64,000 nucleotides of DNA from JAGQKC01 sp965223675. Its GTDB lineage: Bacteria; Nitrospirota; Nitrospiria; Nitrospirales; UBA8639. Under the pieces are notes generated by a model, which was given only the letters and a program-made list of their open reading frames with translations, had not been told where the DNA came from and made no database searches. Shown here piece after piece: positions 25,282-34,720 of the stretch (the stretch's first letter is position 1; each line of letters begins with the position of its first letter). Made by a program: the position numbers and the translations under genes. The stretch lies in NCBI GenBank assembly GCA_965223675.1, contig OZ245013.1, positions 3,472,001-3,536,000 of the forward strand. The letters run 5' to 3'.

Positions 25282-26256
25282 ATGATGGAGATGCGCTTGA
25301 TGCAGAAATTCTGGTTGATATTGTGTGGTCTGAGTTTTCTGTTGATCCAGGCTGCTTGTTCCTCAACTCCTGTTTCATCATCTGAGTCACGGGACTTCCA
25401 CGTCGGGAAAATCATTGACGTCACAACGGGAAAACGTATTGATTTTGAAACACTGAAGTCTGATTTTACGACTGCGGATGTTGTCTATATCGGCGAAGAA
25501 CACTATACGCCGTCGCACATCGAAGCGGCCGTTCAGATATTAGATACCTTAGTAATGTCAGGCCGGAAACCGGCCCTGGCGATGGAAATGTTTAGTTGGG
25601 AGGGACAGCCGGCACTCGATCAATATACTCAATATCACGCTTTGAATCATGAAGAGTTTCTGAAGGAGTCGCATTGGGAAGAGAGTTGGGGGGGCACGTT
25701 CGAGGATTATGAACCGTTAGTTCACTTTGCCAAAGAGCACAGGCTTCCCTTATATGGGCTCAATCCACCCAAATCGCTCGTGCGAATGGTTGTGAAGCAT
25801 GGTCTTGAAAAGGCTTTGCGCGACCCGGCGATGGAGGAATGGGGAGTCAAGAATGATATCTCACTAGATGATGTCGAATACCGAAAAGTGATATTTAAAC
25901 CTATCGAACTCTGCCACCCGGGCATGACCAAAAAGATGTACGATGGGTATTATCAAGCTTCAATTTTTCGAGACGAAGGCATGGCCAAGGTCATTACGGA
26001 TTACTTGGCTCAGAAGCCAAAAGACGTAGGACCTCTCGTGAGTTACACGGGTGGCGGTCATATTCAGTACAAAGTCCCAGTTCCCAAGCGAGTCAGACGT
26101 GATGCGGCCTCATCGCTTAAGGATGTTTCGATCTATCTCATTTCTCTAGATCCCGAGCGGAAAGCCGAGGTGCAGGAGGCCATTGATGAAGGCATTGCTG
26201 ATTACATTTGGCTGAGAGCGTTGGGGCCGAAGGGGCCGCAGCCCCGCTGCGGCTAG
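25282..26256 (+). CDS. ChaN family lipoprotein
   Basis: The 324-residue protein has an export signal with a lipobox-like AAC (ILCGLSFLLIQAAC) and a ChaN core: VVYIGEEHYTPSHIEAAVQI, ALAMEMFSWEGQPALDQY, and a Glu/Trp segment WEESWGGTFEDYEPLVHFA. ChaN-type proteins bind heme or iron in the envelope. The start could be ATG 25282 or an ATG a few codons later. The C-terminus ends in a GC hairpin (GCCGCAG / CTGCGGC, 26233-26253). It stands alone between the kinase gene and the CDGSH gene. Confidence 0.85.
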   Translation: MMEMRLMQKFWLILCGLSFLLIQAACSSTPVSSSESRDFHVGKIIDVTTGKRIDFETLKSDFTTADVVYIGEEHYTPSHIEAAVQILDTLVMSGRKPALAMEMFSWEGQPALDQYTQYHALNHEEFLKESHWEESWGGTFEDYEPLVHFAKEHRLPLYGLNPPKSLVRMVVKHGLEKALRDPAMEEWGVKNDISLDDVEYRKVIFKPIELCHPGMTKKMYDGYYQASIFRDEGMAKVITDYLAQKPKDVGPLVSYTGGGHIQYKVPVPKRVRRDAASSLKDVSIYLISLDPERKAEVQEAIDEGIADYIWLRALGPKGPQPRCG

Positions 26257-26412
26257 AAAAAAGCGTCGCTCGTGACTCGTCTGTCGTCGTTCGTATACGC
26301 TTTACAGCATTTTTTCACCAATTCTGAGCAATACCTAGAGTAACCCTGTTGATTTTTTACTTCGGTTGTCTTCACAATACGCGCTTTGTTTGATTGTTAC
26401 GAAGGAGGAACA

Positions 26413-26658
26413 ATGGGAGATCCGATTATTATTCCGCAAAAACTACCGTACATTCTGGAAATGGAACCTGGGACCTATTATTGGTGTAAGTGTGGTCGAT
26501 CGAAAACCCAGCCTTTTTGCGATGGATCACATACCGGAACCGAGCATTCTCCGGTGGAAGTCGAGCTCAAAGAGGCAAAGCGAGTCGCGTGGTGTGGCTG
26601 TAAGCACACAAAGCGGCCTCCTTTTTGCGACGGTACGCATTCACGACTTGAGGGATAA
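26413..26658 (+). CDS. CDGSH iron-sulfur domain protein
   Basis: The 81-residue protein has two CDGSH-like centres: CKCGRSKTQPFCDGSHTG and CGCKHTKRPPFCDGTHSR. Each gives the three-Cys/one-His pattern that binds a labile 2Fe-2S cluster, as in the mitoNEET family. The start is ATG 26413 with GGAGGAAC just before; the longer open frame in another register is a shadow. It is soluble and cytosolic, with a presumed electron-transfer or cluster-transfer role. Neighbours give no specific pathway. Confidence 0.92.
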   Translation: MGDPIIIPQKLPYILEMEPGTYYWCKCGRSKTQPFCDGSHTGTEHSPVEVELKEAKRVAWCGCKHTKRPPFCDGTHSRLEG

Positions 26659-26890
26659 TGCATGTCGCTCTGATGAATTATTGGTCTTGCGGATCGTAGA
26701 ATTTATAAAAAATAATTTAAAATCAAATAGTTGTGTGTTAGAAGACATCAGGATCAGTGAGGCGAAGGAGAATCAAATAGAAAGGTCTGGTTATTGCGAA
26801 AGACCCTTTAAGTCTTATAAAATCGTGGTTTGATTGATCGTCAATCAGTCAATGAATCAGAAAAATCAAAGAGAAAAGGAGGAACCCACA

Positions 26891-27064
26891 ATGAAAGGCA
26901 TGTCAAAAGGCTTTGTAGGATCGATTATGGCGATGGCGCTCACGGCTTCACCAGCGCTAGCCAATGCCCCTGGTGGAGGATATGAAGGCATTACAGCCAT
27001 GTATGTGGGCTTCATTGCCGTTATCCTTGGGTATGGCGTCTACGATATTTTCTTTAAAGCATAA
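26891..27064 (+). CDS. Small exported membrane protein
   Basis: ATG 26891 follows AAAAGGAGGA, so the 57-residue protein is likely translated. It has a signal peptide (GFVGSIMAMALTASPALA) and a second hydrophobic helix (ITAMYVGFIAVILGYGVYDI). The mature peptide is therefore one short TM helix with a Gly-rich N-terminus (NAPGGGYEG). Function is unknown. A clear terminator follows it, so it is a unit on its own. Confidence 0.75.
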   Translation: MKGMSKGFVGSIMAMALTASPALANAPGGGYEGITAMYVGFIAVILGYGVYDIFFKA

Positions 27065-27095
27065 GCCTACAGCACGAAACTTCCATAATTTCTAA

Positions 27096-27138
27096 AACCT
27101 TCCGGATGTGATGTCTCTCATGTCTGGAAGGTTTTTTT
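27096..27138 (+). terminator. Rho-independent terminator
   Basis: Arms AACCTTCC (27096-27103) and GGAAGGTT (27126-27133) are followed by a run of T. It lies about 30 bases after the small exported protein gene. Confidence 0.85.
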
Positions 27139-27219
27139 ATGCTCGCAACCTATACAACCGCTCTTATAGCCAATTCCAATACCTTTCAAGGTTTGACGTA
27201 ATGAAAACCGCGCAGACCG

Positions 27220-28059
27220 TCACGATGGCGCATAGGGAACTTCGTTGAATTCGTGATAATTCTTTGATTGTTTCCCGACTGTGAGCAGCGGTTCTAAGAG
27301 TGGGAAGAGATTCTCCACGATAACTTCATATCCTTCACTGGTTGGATGGATGCCGTCGGCCTGATTCAGTGCTCGATGGGCTGCAACCCCATCTAAAAAA
27401 AATGGCATGAATGCCACATGAAATTCATCGGCCAATTGTCTGTAGATGTCTGCAAATTGCGAGGTGTACTCTTTGCCGTAGTTTGGGGGAATTTTCATTC
27501 CCGTGAGCAACACGGAGATGCGGGCCTCTTGGAGGCGTTGAAGAATCTCTCGAAGGTTCTGATACATGTGACTGACGGGTTGGCCACGAAGGCCATCATT
27601 GGCTCCTAATTCAATGATCACGATGCTGGGCTTATTTTTGAGCACCCAGTTTAGCCGACGAAGCGCTCCTGCCGTCGTATCACCACTCACTCCTGCATTG
27701 ATCACGCGATACTGGTATCCGGCTTCATCGAGACGTCTTTGTAATCGGGATGGATATGATTCTTCCGGGGATACCCCGAGCCCGGCGGTTAAGCTATCCC
27801 CAAACGCCACGATTCGTGGGCGTTCGTCACTTGATGGACGAGAGGTTTGTATAGGTGAATGTTTCTTCGGCGGGGGGTCATGGGATGTTCGTGTCGCGGG
27901 GTTTTCTGACGTCAGGACTGTACGAGGTGGGAACGTCTGTTCATCCGTCGCATCACATCCGGAAAAGAACATGCAGACCAATCCAAGGATTGGTATGATG
28001 CGGAATAGGGCTCTCTGCCAACTCCAGCAATTTTCACGTATTCGTTGATTATCTGACAT
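27220..28059 (-). CDS. tesA: SGNH/GDSL arylesterase-lipase, TesA-like lipoprotein
   Basis: The protein has the SGNH blocks: AFGDSLTAGLGVSPEES (block I Ser), GVSGDTTAGALRRL (block II Gly), ELGANDGLRG (block III Asn) and DGIHPTSEGY (block V Asp/His). The upstream signal ends in FFSGC, a possible lipobox. The frame is open to 28092, but that ATG abuts the ABC gene start on the other strand, so ATG 28059 (SDNQRIREN) is preferred. It is divergent from an ABC ATPase and permease pair, the same grouping as tesA-ybbAP of Escherichia coli. It should be a periplasmic thioesterase / lysophospholipase. Confidence 0.9.
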   Translation of the reverse strand: MSDNQRIRENCWSWQRALFRIIPILGLVCMFFSGCDATDEQTFPPRTVLTSENPATRTSHDPPPKKHSPIQTSRPSSDERPRIVAFGDSLTAGLGVSPEESYPSRLQRRLDEAGYQYRVINAGVSGDTTAGALRRLNWVLKNKPSIVIIELGANDGLRGQPVSHMYQNLREILQRLQEARISVLLTGMKIPPNYGKEYTSQFADIYRQLADEFHVAFMPFFLDGVAAHRALNQADGIHPTSEGYEVIVENLFPLLEPLLTVGKQSKNYHEFNEVPYAPS

Positions 28060-28092
28060 GGTTCTCTTCTTAAGTATACGACCTGCTTTCAT

Positions 28093-28770
28093 ATGATTGT
28101 AGTCCAGAACCTCGACATGCAGTTACGAGCCGGGAATCATCTTGTCACGATACTCAAGAATATCACCTTTCAGATTCCTCAGAAACATGTCGTCTCAATC
28201 GTGGGCCCATCCGGCAGTGGAAAGTCCACTCTTCTAGGATTGCTCGCGGGATTGGATAAGCCTACTCGAGGCTCCATCAGTATTCATGGTACCGAGATCA
28301 CGGCATTATCGGAAACAGAGATGGTCCATTTCCGTCGACAACATATTGGGTACGTCTTTCAGTCCTTTCATCTTATCCCGACGTTGACCGCGCTGGAAAA
28401 TGTCGCGCTTCCGCTCGAGCTTAATGGCGACCCTGGGGCCATGGATAGAGCCAGGGAGTTATTGCGTGCTGTCGAGTTAGAAGATCGTCACGATCATTAT
28501 CCTGTTCAGCTGTCAGGCGGTGAACAACAACGTGTTGCAGTGGCTCGGGCCTTTTCCACCAAACCTCCTGTGCTCCTTGCCGATGAGCCCACCGGCAATT
28601 TAGATAGTGCGACCGGGGAGCTCGTCATTCACTTATTGTTTCGTTTGAATCAAGATCATGGGAGTACCATGGTCTTAGTAACGCATGATCAAGCATTAGC
28701 GAATCGGACCCAACGTGTTATTTCCTTGCGAGATGGTGAAATTGCTCAGGACAATCCCATGGTCTCCTAA
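28093..28770 (+). CDS. ybbA: ABC transporter ATP-binding protein, YbbA/LolD type
   Basis: The 225-residue ATPase has Walker A (GPSGSGKSTLLGLLAGLDKP), Q loop (GYVFQSFHLIPTLTALEN), signature (LSGGEQQRVAVARAF), Walker B (VLLADEPTGNLD) and the H loop (VLVTHDQAL). The FQSFHLIPTLTALENV pattern is diagnostic of the MacB/LolD subfamily. It energises the FtsX-type permease encoded downstream at the inner membrane. The ATG is the first base after the CATATG shared with tesA. A repeat array separates it from the permease gene. Confidence 0.93.
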   Translation: MIVVQNLDMQLRAGNHLVTILKNITFQIPQKHVVSIVGPSGSGKSTLLGLLAGLDKPTRGSISIHGTEITALSETEMVHFRRQHIGYVFQSFHLIPTLTALENVALPLELNGDPGAMDRARELLRAVELEDRHDHYPVQLSGGEQQRVAVARAFSTKPPVLLADEPTGNLDSATGELVIHLLFRLNQDHGSTMVLVTHDQALANRTQRVISLRDGEIAQDNPMVS

Positions 28771-28840
28771 GGCATGTTTCTATGATGCATGAAGAGTTCA
28801 TCGTCTGCCTTTTGAGTGAATGTTCTCATGTGATGCCTCG

Positions 28841-29150
28841 ACATGTAATCTGAGGTGCCCCTTGAGCACGTTCAACTGGAGGGTCAAAGCTAGTGGATAT
28901 CTCTCCTTTGTTGTTTAACTAGTGGCTATTCAAACATGAAATCTCAGGTGCTCCAAGAGCACGTTCAATTGGAGGATCGCAGCTAGTGAAAGTCTTTCTT
29001 TGAACATGAAATTGTTTAACCAATGGCCTGCTCGAACATGAAATCTCAGGTGCTCGAAGAGCACGTGTAGCTGAAGTGTCACGGCTGGGATTGGTCTCAT
29101 TGTTGTTGTGGAGACAAAGAGCTATTCAAACATGAAATCTCAGGTGCTCT
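28841..29150 (+). repeat. Imperfect tandem array with GTGCTC/GAGCAC hairpins in front of the permease gene
   Basis: Four copies of ACATG-A-ATCTCAGGTGCTC start at about 28841, 28934, 29036 and 29130 (spacing 93, 102 and 94). The last copy is the permease start itself (ATG 29132). Copies two and three carry a GTGCTC-NNN-GAGCAC hairpin (28948-28962 and 29050-29064). The first is degenerate (GTGCCC-CTT-GAGCAC). TTCAACTGGAGG-type and AGCTAGTG segments repeat as well. Confidence 0.85.
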
Positions 29151-31798
29151 TTCCTGCAATTATGGCTTGGCGAGAAGCTCGAGCAAGCTGGCATCGATTC
29201 GTCTTTTTCTTTATTTGCATTGCCGTTGGTGTCGGCGCGGTTGTCGGTGTGGGTTTGTTTGCCTCAAATGTCGAAGAGGCCATCTTTCACGACGCGCGAA
29301 GCTTGTTGGGTGGAGACTTGGAAGTTGCCTCCCGTCGGCTGCTGAGTGAGAATGGGCAAAAAGTATTGCATTCTCTTGAAGAACGAGAGATTACCGTTTC
29401 TCATGTGAGTGAATTGGCTGCGATGGCCGCGGTTGTTGAAAGGCAATCCAAGTCTGGTGCCCCGGCGCCGGGGACTCAATTAGTTGAGCTCAAAGCCGTT
29501 GAGGCATCCTATCCACTGTATGGCGCCATCCAGACCGACCCTCAAGCACCACTCTTTTCTCTTCTCGCAAACCAAGAAACACGTTGTGCGTCAGTCCCCT
29601 GTTTTGGAGCGATTGTTCAAGAGTCGTTGTTGATTAGTATGAAGGCAGAGGTCGGTGATTCTATTAAAATCGGCGAAGTCAGGTTCATCATTACTGCGAT
29701 AATAAAAAAAGAGCCGGATCGTGTGGCAAGTGCGTTCAGCCTTGGGCCTCGCGTGATGGTGTCTCGAGAAGGCCTTATGGCGACCGAACTTCTTCAACCT
29801 GGGACCCGTATTCGCGAACGGTACCGACTGAAAGTTTCACCGACTCAATCAATGGTAGCGTTACTCGGAGAACTTCGGGGGCGCTTGTCTAAAGAGGGAG
29901 CAAGAGTCGTCACGTTTCGAGATGCTCAACCACGAGTGCAGCGTTTCCTGGATCAGTTGTCCACGTACCTTGGGTTGATCGGCCTGACAGCCTTGTTTGT
30001 TGGAGGAATCGGTGTCGCCAGTACGATTCATGGCTTTCTCTCACAAAAAATGACTGACATCGCCATTTTGAAGACGATAGGCGCAGACACTGGCGTGATC
30101 ATGAAAATGTATCTGCTCCAAAGCCTGCTGATGGGAGGGATTGGAAGCATGTTGGGCGTGGTCCTTGGTATTGTGCTTCAAGCTGCGCTGCCTGTGTTGT
30201 TAGAAGGACTCATTCCACTTCCTGTTGATTTTACAATTTCATTTCTCCCAGTCATAAAAGGACTGGTTTTAGGGATGCTATCAACTCTGGCTTTTACGCT
30301 CTGGCCCTTACTGACCATTAGACATGTTCCTCCAGCCTTGGTTTTTCGGAGAGAGATAGCCCGGGCAAGCACTCACGTTGAGCCGGAATCGCTTCTTCTG
30401 CGAATGCTGAGGATGATCAAAGGGTTATTTCAAGATCGAATCCGTCTGATGACAGGATTGATCATGGGTATCTGTCTCAGTGGATTAGCGATGTGGCAGG
30501 CTCAATCGGTCACGTTGGGACTTTTTTTTATCATGGCTTTTCTGTCAGCGTTGTTGCTTCTTTTCTTATCAGCCAAAGTTCTGTTTCGTTTTCTGAACGT
30601 CCTGCCGCGGTCCCAAACATTTACCATACGAAATGCGGTTGACAATCTCCATCGGCCAGGAAATTACACCACAGGGATGACAGTCGCGATTGGTGTTGGG
30701 GTGATGGTGATTGTTTCAATCGTGATCATTAAGGCTTCCCTCTTGGAAGCTCTAGGAGAACGGGTGCCGAGCAAGGCTCCGTCATTTTTCTTTATCGACA
30801 TCCAACCTGATCAACGTGATACCTTTGAACATCTTCTTCAACAATGGACGGATCAAGGCAACTATCAGATCACACCAGTGGTTCGGTCTCGACTGACGGC
30901 TATCAACGGCGAGCGTATTGATCCCGAAGCGCATAAGGGCAAGCGGAACGGATGGTACTATACACGAGAATATGTGTTAACCGCGCTTGCTGATCTACCA
31001 AAAGACAATACGATCGTAAAGGGAAAATGGTGGAATGAGAATAGTCTTCCGTCCCCTGCTCTACGGACTTCGAGTCAAGAGAATCCAACTGCCTTGTCCA
31101 TTGAAGAAGACGCGGCACGAAACCTCGGGCTTGACCTCGGCTCCATCATCGAACTGGATGTGCAGGGTATTCCGTTGTTCACCAGAATTGAAAGCACACG
31201 AAAAGTGGATTGGGGGAGCTTCTCGACGAATTTTTTCATGATCCTGTACCCTGGTGCACTCGATGATGCTCCGATGACATATATTGCTACGGCTCGAATC
31301 GCCAAAGCCAACGAGATCCCGTTGCAGCAGGCCCTCGTTGCACGATTGCCGAATGTCACCGCGATCAATGTGGGCGACGTGTTAGATAATATCGCGAATT
31401 TGCTTCAGCAACTGACATGGGCCATTCAGGGAATGGCCATGTTGTGTATCGTGAACGGCACCATCGTGATGACCGCCGCGCTTTCCACGACGCGATATCG
31501 TCGCCTCTATGAATCCGCAATCTTGAAAGCTTTAGGTGGAACTCGTTCTATGATTACGCGGTCACTTGCTCTGGAGTTTGGGATACTGGGAAGTTTGGCT
31601 GGATGTATTGGCATTATCTTAGCCGGTGTGCTGTCCTGGGCCATACTGCATTTTTTCTTGGATTTGGAATGGGCGTTTCAAGTCGAAACGCTTGTCATTG
31701 CTTGCGTGCTTACTATTTTCCTCACGATCATCGTTGGTTTTCTGAGTAGCTACCGCTTACTTGCCCATCCACCTCTAGCCGTCTTGCGTGAAGAGTAA
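29132..31798 (+). CDS. ybbP: ABC transporter permease, YbbP type with two FtsX domains
   Basis: The large protein of about 888 residues begins at ATG 29132 (KSQVLFPAIMAWREARAS). It has an N-terminal TM helix (FVFFFICIAVGVGAVVGVGL), a periplasmic MacB-PCD-like domain, and FtsX helices (IGLTALFVGGIGVASTIHGF, KTIGADTGVIMKMYLLQSLL). A second FtsX half ends in HPPLAVLREE. Ten helices with two FtsX repeats match YbbP. It works with the ATPase upstream, probably exporting hydrophobic compounds or lipids; the true substrate is unknown. A frame extension to GTG 29108 is possible. Confidence 0.92.
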   Translation: MKSQVLFPAIMAWREARASWHRFVFFFICIAVGVGAVVGVGLFASNVEEAIFHDARSLLGGDLEVASRRLLSENGQKVLHSLEEREITVSHVSELAAMAAVVERQSKSGAPAPGTQLVELKAVEASYPLYGAIQTDPQAPLFSLLANQETRCASVPCFGAIVQESLLISMKAEVGDSIKIGEVRFIITAIIKKEPDRVASAFSLGPRVMVSREGLMATELLQPGTRIRERYRLKVSPTQSMVALLGELRGRLSKEGARVVTFRDAQPRVQRFLDQLSTYLGLIGLTALFVGGIGVASTIHGFLSQKMTDIAILKTIGADTGVIMKMYLLQSLLMGGIGSMLGVVLGIVLQAALPVLLEGLIPLPVDFTISFLPVIKGLVLGMLSTLAFTLWPLLTIRHVPPALVFRREIARASTHVEPESLLLRMLRMIKGLFQDRIRLMTGLIMGICLSGLAMWQAQSVTLGLFFIMAFLSALLLLFLSAKVLFRFLNVLPRSQTFTIRNAVDNLHRPGNYTTGMTVAIGVGVMVIVSIVIIKASLLEALGERVPSKAPSFFFIDIQPDQRDTFEHLLQQWTDQGNYQITPVVRSRLTAINGERIDPEAHKGKRNGWYYTREYVLTALADLPKDNTIVKGKWWNENSLPSPALRTSSQENPTALSIEEDAARNLGLDLGSIIELDVQGIPLFTRIESTRKVDWGSFSTNFFMILYPGALDDAPMTYIATARIAKANEIPLQQALVARLPNVTAINVGDVLDNIANLLQQLTWAIQGMAMLCIVNGTIVMTAALSTTRYRRLYESAILKALGGTRSMITRSLALEFGILGSLAGCIGIILAGVLSWAILHFFLDLEWAFQVETLVIACVLTIFLTIIVGFLSSYRLLAHPPLAVLREE

Positions 31799-31885
31799 GA
31801 AAAGTTTTGCTATAGAGGTTTATTTCAAGATTAAGCCATTGTCTTTCACTCGTCTGGCTATCAATTCGTGAGTGAAGTTCTCCTC

Positions 31886-32641
31886 TTAATCACTGTGAGA
31901 AGATAGAGAATTGGCAATGGCTATCAAATGTTCACAAAGTTCCAAAGGATATGAAAACATTGGTGAGTGACTTGAGTTCAAAGAGAATACCTGCCGAACA
32001 CCCAAAGATTTATGCATGGCCTGCTGGGCCTTCAGTGGAATCACGCGGTCTTCTGTACATTCTATGTAAAATCTAGAGGTAGACCCCCAATTCTCATTTG
32101 TGATCATTAAAGGAACTCCCAGTGGATGAAACGGCTCAGGTACCAAGTTCACTTTTGCAGACTCAAAAAGGTGAACTGGAACATCATGTGCTACAGCGCT
32201 ATGTAAACAGTCCTCCTTAATCGTGACGGTTTTACCGTCTTGACTTACTTCGAGATTTTCAATGGCTATCGAACCCTCGATTTTCTTGGCGGCACTATTG
32301 AATGAATGATGATTTGGAAGTAAGAAGGCACAAAGATATACAAGTCCTGCTAATCTTTCAGATCGATATTCTGCGACTTGACTAATGATTACGCCAGCAA
32401 AACTATGACCTACCAGAATCGCTGGGCCTTCTATCTTGTCTAAAGTACGAATCACTTCTTCAACGTAGCTGAAAAAAGTTATAGGGCCTTGCACCTCTTT
32501 GTTTTTTCCATGACCAGGCAAGTCAATCGCAATAGTTGAAAATCCTCGTTCTTCCATATGGGCCTCTAGCTGTGCCCATGCCCATGCCCCGAGCCATGCA
32601 CCATGAACGAAGATAAAATTGTATTCATGCTTATTCTTCAT
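31886..32641 (-). CDS. Alpha/beta hydrolase (MES / pyrethroid-hydrolase-like)
   Basis: The 251-residue protein has HGAWLGAWAWAQLEAHMEER (oxyanion region), DLPGHGKNKE, the nucleophile elbow VGHSFAGVI, and a late His region (SLNSSHSPMFSYP). This layout is that of the alpha/beta hydrolase group that includes plant methylesterases and bacterial pyrethroid hydrolases. The substrate is not known. No signal peptide is present. It is followed by about 300 bases without a gene and then a divergent GlxA-type regulator, which could regulate it (inference). Confidence 0.88.
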   Translation of the reverse strand: MKNKHEYNFIFVHGAWLGAWAWAQLEAHMEERGFSTIAIDLPGHGKNKEVQGPITFFSYVEEVIRTLDKIEGPAILVGHSFAGVIISQVAEYRSERLAGLVYLCAFLLPNHHSFNSAAKKIEGSIAIENLEVSQDGKTVTIKEDCLHSAVAHDVPVHLFESAKVNLVPEPFHPLGVPLMITNENWGSTSRFYIECTEDRVIPLKAQQAMHKSLGVRQVFSLNSSHSPMFSYPLELCEHLIAIANSLSSHSD

Positions 32642-32943
32642 AGTTCTATAGTTCCCGTTAGTACTTGAGACTTTGAAAAGGAAAAATTTAGAGCAGAACG
32701 ATAGGGTACTGCTAAATAATTAATAAACTTGGTGAAATATATTCATGATGTTGCTGTTCGCATGACATTTTGCTGTTTACCAGGATGCTAATGATGCTTC
32801 ATGGGTCTTGTTAGAGAAGATATTCACTTTTACCGCAAGTACAAACAACGGAATATGGTTATTTCAGACAATTATCGGTCTATATCGGCCAAGGCAGGTT
32901 TAATACTTGGCAAGTTCAACGACGATTCGATACCTTCAGCATT
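32642..32943. promoter_or_regulatory. Divergent intergenic region
   Basis: These 302 bases separate the hydrolase and the GlxA regulator and must hold promoters for both. The AT-rich segment AATAATTAATAAACTTGG is present. I see no clear operator or small gene. Confidence 0.35.
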
Positions 32944-33939
32944 ATGACTCGTCTTGCCATTGTGCTCTTGGATAAGGTCTTTGATTCAGCCTTTGCCATA
33001 ACTCATGATGTGCTTCGTTTGGGAGTGGAAATGGCGAGGAAAGAATTGAGTGTTCCGTCTTATACTCTTGAGCTTATTTCTGTTGGGGGAGGATCTGTTG
33101 TTACGGGAAGCGAACAACGTATTCGGGTTAACGGTAATTTGGATAGTGCGAACGAGGCTGATCTGATTATTTTCCCAGGGCTAGAATTGTTCGATGGTCA
33201 GTCCATGCAGATGTATTTGTCCAAAAAAAAGACGCAGGACACGATTCGATGGCTACGAACTCGTCATCAAAAAGGAAGTTGTCTTGCCGCTTCTTGTACA
33301 TCGACCTTCCTTCTGGCAGAAGCTGGATTACTTGACAATCGCCTTGCGACTACTTCCTGGTGGTTGGCTCCAGAATTCAAAAAACGTTACCCACGCGTAC
33401 AACTTCAATTAGAGATGATGGTGACCCAGGAAGAATCTCTGATATGTGGTGGTGCTGCGATGGCCCATCTTGATCTCGCTCTAGCGTTGCTGATGCGTGT
33501 GGCTGGTCCTAGTCTGAGTGATGCAGTGGCCCAGTTTCTATTGTTAGATGGACGCGACTCCAAAGCCAGGTTTAGCATCTCCCATTTTTTGGGAAGAAAT
33601 AATGATGAAACACGCCAAGCTGAAATATGGATACGTCAACATTTAGAGAAACCTATGTCAGTGGCACACGTTGCCAAGGCCGTAGGAGTCAGTGCACGTA
33701 CGCTCACTCGCAGGATCGTTGAAGCTACAGGCTTTGCCCCTAATCAATTCATTCAACAGATTCGAGTGGGGCGTGCTATTCAATTACTGGAAACAAGTAA
33801 CCTACAGTTTGAACTCATAGCTGAAAAAATTGGATATGCGGATCCGGCAAATCTACGTCGACTTATTCGAAAATATACTGGAAAATCTCCGACGACCATA
33901 CGTTCACGACGTCCGACTATCTCGAAGAATTTGAGCTAA
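32944..33939 (+). CDS. GlxA family transcriptional regulator (DJ-1/PfpI plus AraC)
   Basis: The 331-residue protein has an N-terminal DJ-1/PfpI-like domain (LAIVLLDKVFDSAFAITHDV, IIFPGLE, KGSCLAASCTSTFLLAEAGL with Cys at the nucleophile elbow). The C-terminal AraC helix-turn-helix pair contains VAHVAKAVGVSARTLTRRI and FELIAEKIGYADPANLRRLI. GlxA regulators respond to small molecules and activate nearby catabolic genes. The divergent alpha/beta hydrolase is a likely target by position. There is no strong Shine-Dalgarno before the ATG. Confidence 0.9.
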   Translation: MTRLAIVLLDKVFDSAFAITHDVLRLGVEMARKELSVPSYTLELISVGGGSVVTGSEQRIRVNGNLDSANEADLIIFPGLELFDGQSMQMYLSKKKTQDTIRWLRTRHQKGSCLAASCTSTFLLAEAGLLDNRLATTSWWLAPEFKKRYPRVQLQLEMMVTQEESLICGGAAMAHLDLALALLMRVAGPSLSDAVAQFLLLDGRDSKARFSISHFLGRNNDETRQAEIWIRQHLEKPMSVAHVAKAVGVSARTLTRRIVEATGFAPNQFIQQIRVGRAIQLLETSNLQFELIAEKIGYADPANLRRLIRKYTGKSPTTIRSRRPTISKNLS

Positions 33940-34428
33940 ACACCACAAGGATTCTATCCTAATTACCCTTTTTGCCCTCCCCTTGCTGCCCTACGTGAAG
34001 AGTAACGTAGTCGCGAATAAGTCCGTCAGCGAGGATTTTAAATTCTCCCTCTTCATCGAAGTCCCAGGTTAAGACCTGTCAGCAATGCCTGAGTTAAAAA
34101 GCTTTTAAATTCTACAAAAGCTTTCTTAGTTTCTAATTCGAAAAGTCTGATCCTTCATCACATTCTTGAGCACACCCACAGCGTGTTATCTATTTAGATA
34201 CGTTGAACATCCGAAAGGATAACACCCTCAATTATTCAGTATTTCTGGGCGTGTATTCGGTTGCTGGATAGAAGATTTCACCCAATAATTACAAGTATTT
34301 GTGAGTCTTGAGATGAATACATATCACAATCTTTTCTTGGTACGTCCTTTGCTTTAGTGGAGATACACAAGACGTTTTCATAATTCATATTTTCATATTC
34401 ATACTTTTTTATATGTGGGAGAAGGCTG
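33940..34428. other. Intergenic region, 489 bases
   Basis: No credible gene is seen. The stretch contains AAGCTTTT/AAAAGCTTT palindromic bits (near 34100-34130). Bases 33976-34005 encode PPLAALREE followed by a stop, resembling the C-terminal codons of the FtsX permease at 31770-31798. Confidence 0.4.
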
Positions 34429-34581
34429 ATGGAAATTTTTATTGTGGCAGTTCTCACGGGACTTGGGCTTCTTCTTGGCATGTGTCTGATTTGGAAGGGC
34501 TATCATCCTTACCAAGATTCAACGACGCAACCTGGGAGATCTGGAAGTCGCGGTATCCACGTGAGGAAACATGAGAGTTAG
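34429..34581 (+). CDS. 50-residue single-TM protein
   Basis: A small frame, ATG 34429 to TAG 34581, has a good Shine-Dalgarno (GGGAGAAGG). The product starts with one TM helix (MEIFIVAVLTGLGLLLGMCL) and continues with a short polar tail (IWKGYHPYQDSTTQ, then RSGSRGIHVRKHES). It is too short for most gene callers. The family is unknown to me. It is an isolated gene upstream of a receiver gene, and a role in the membrane is all that can be said. Confidence 0.55.
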   Translation: MEIFIVAVLTGLGLLLGMCLIWKGYHPYQDSTTQPGRSGSRGIHVRKHES

Positions 34582-34720
34582 CGTGTTGGTACCGCATGCA
34601 ACAGAGACGTTGCTCATAGGACCTATTTTTTGTTTGCTTCATTGGTTGGGTATGCACCACTCTCGACAAGCGTAAATTATCATTGTCAATATTTGTTTGA
34701 TAAAGAAAAGGAGAATCGTC

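Noticed and set aside
26366..26833. 155-codon frame overlapping the CDGSH gene
   Set aside because: It is a shadow frame; the CDGSH frame has two clear metal motifs and a strong ribosome-binding site.
28841..29150. Possible CRISPR array
   Set aside because: Only four imperfect copies, long similar spacing, spacers also related to each other, and the last copy is a gene start. No cas genes are seen.
33976..34005. PPLAALREE-stop resembling the FtsX permease C-terminus
   Set aside because: Only about 30 bases; it could be chance or a tiny duplication. It is noted under the gap but too short to call a pseudogene.
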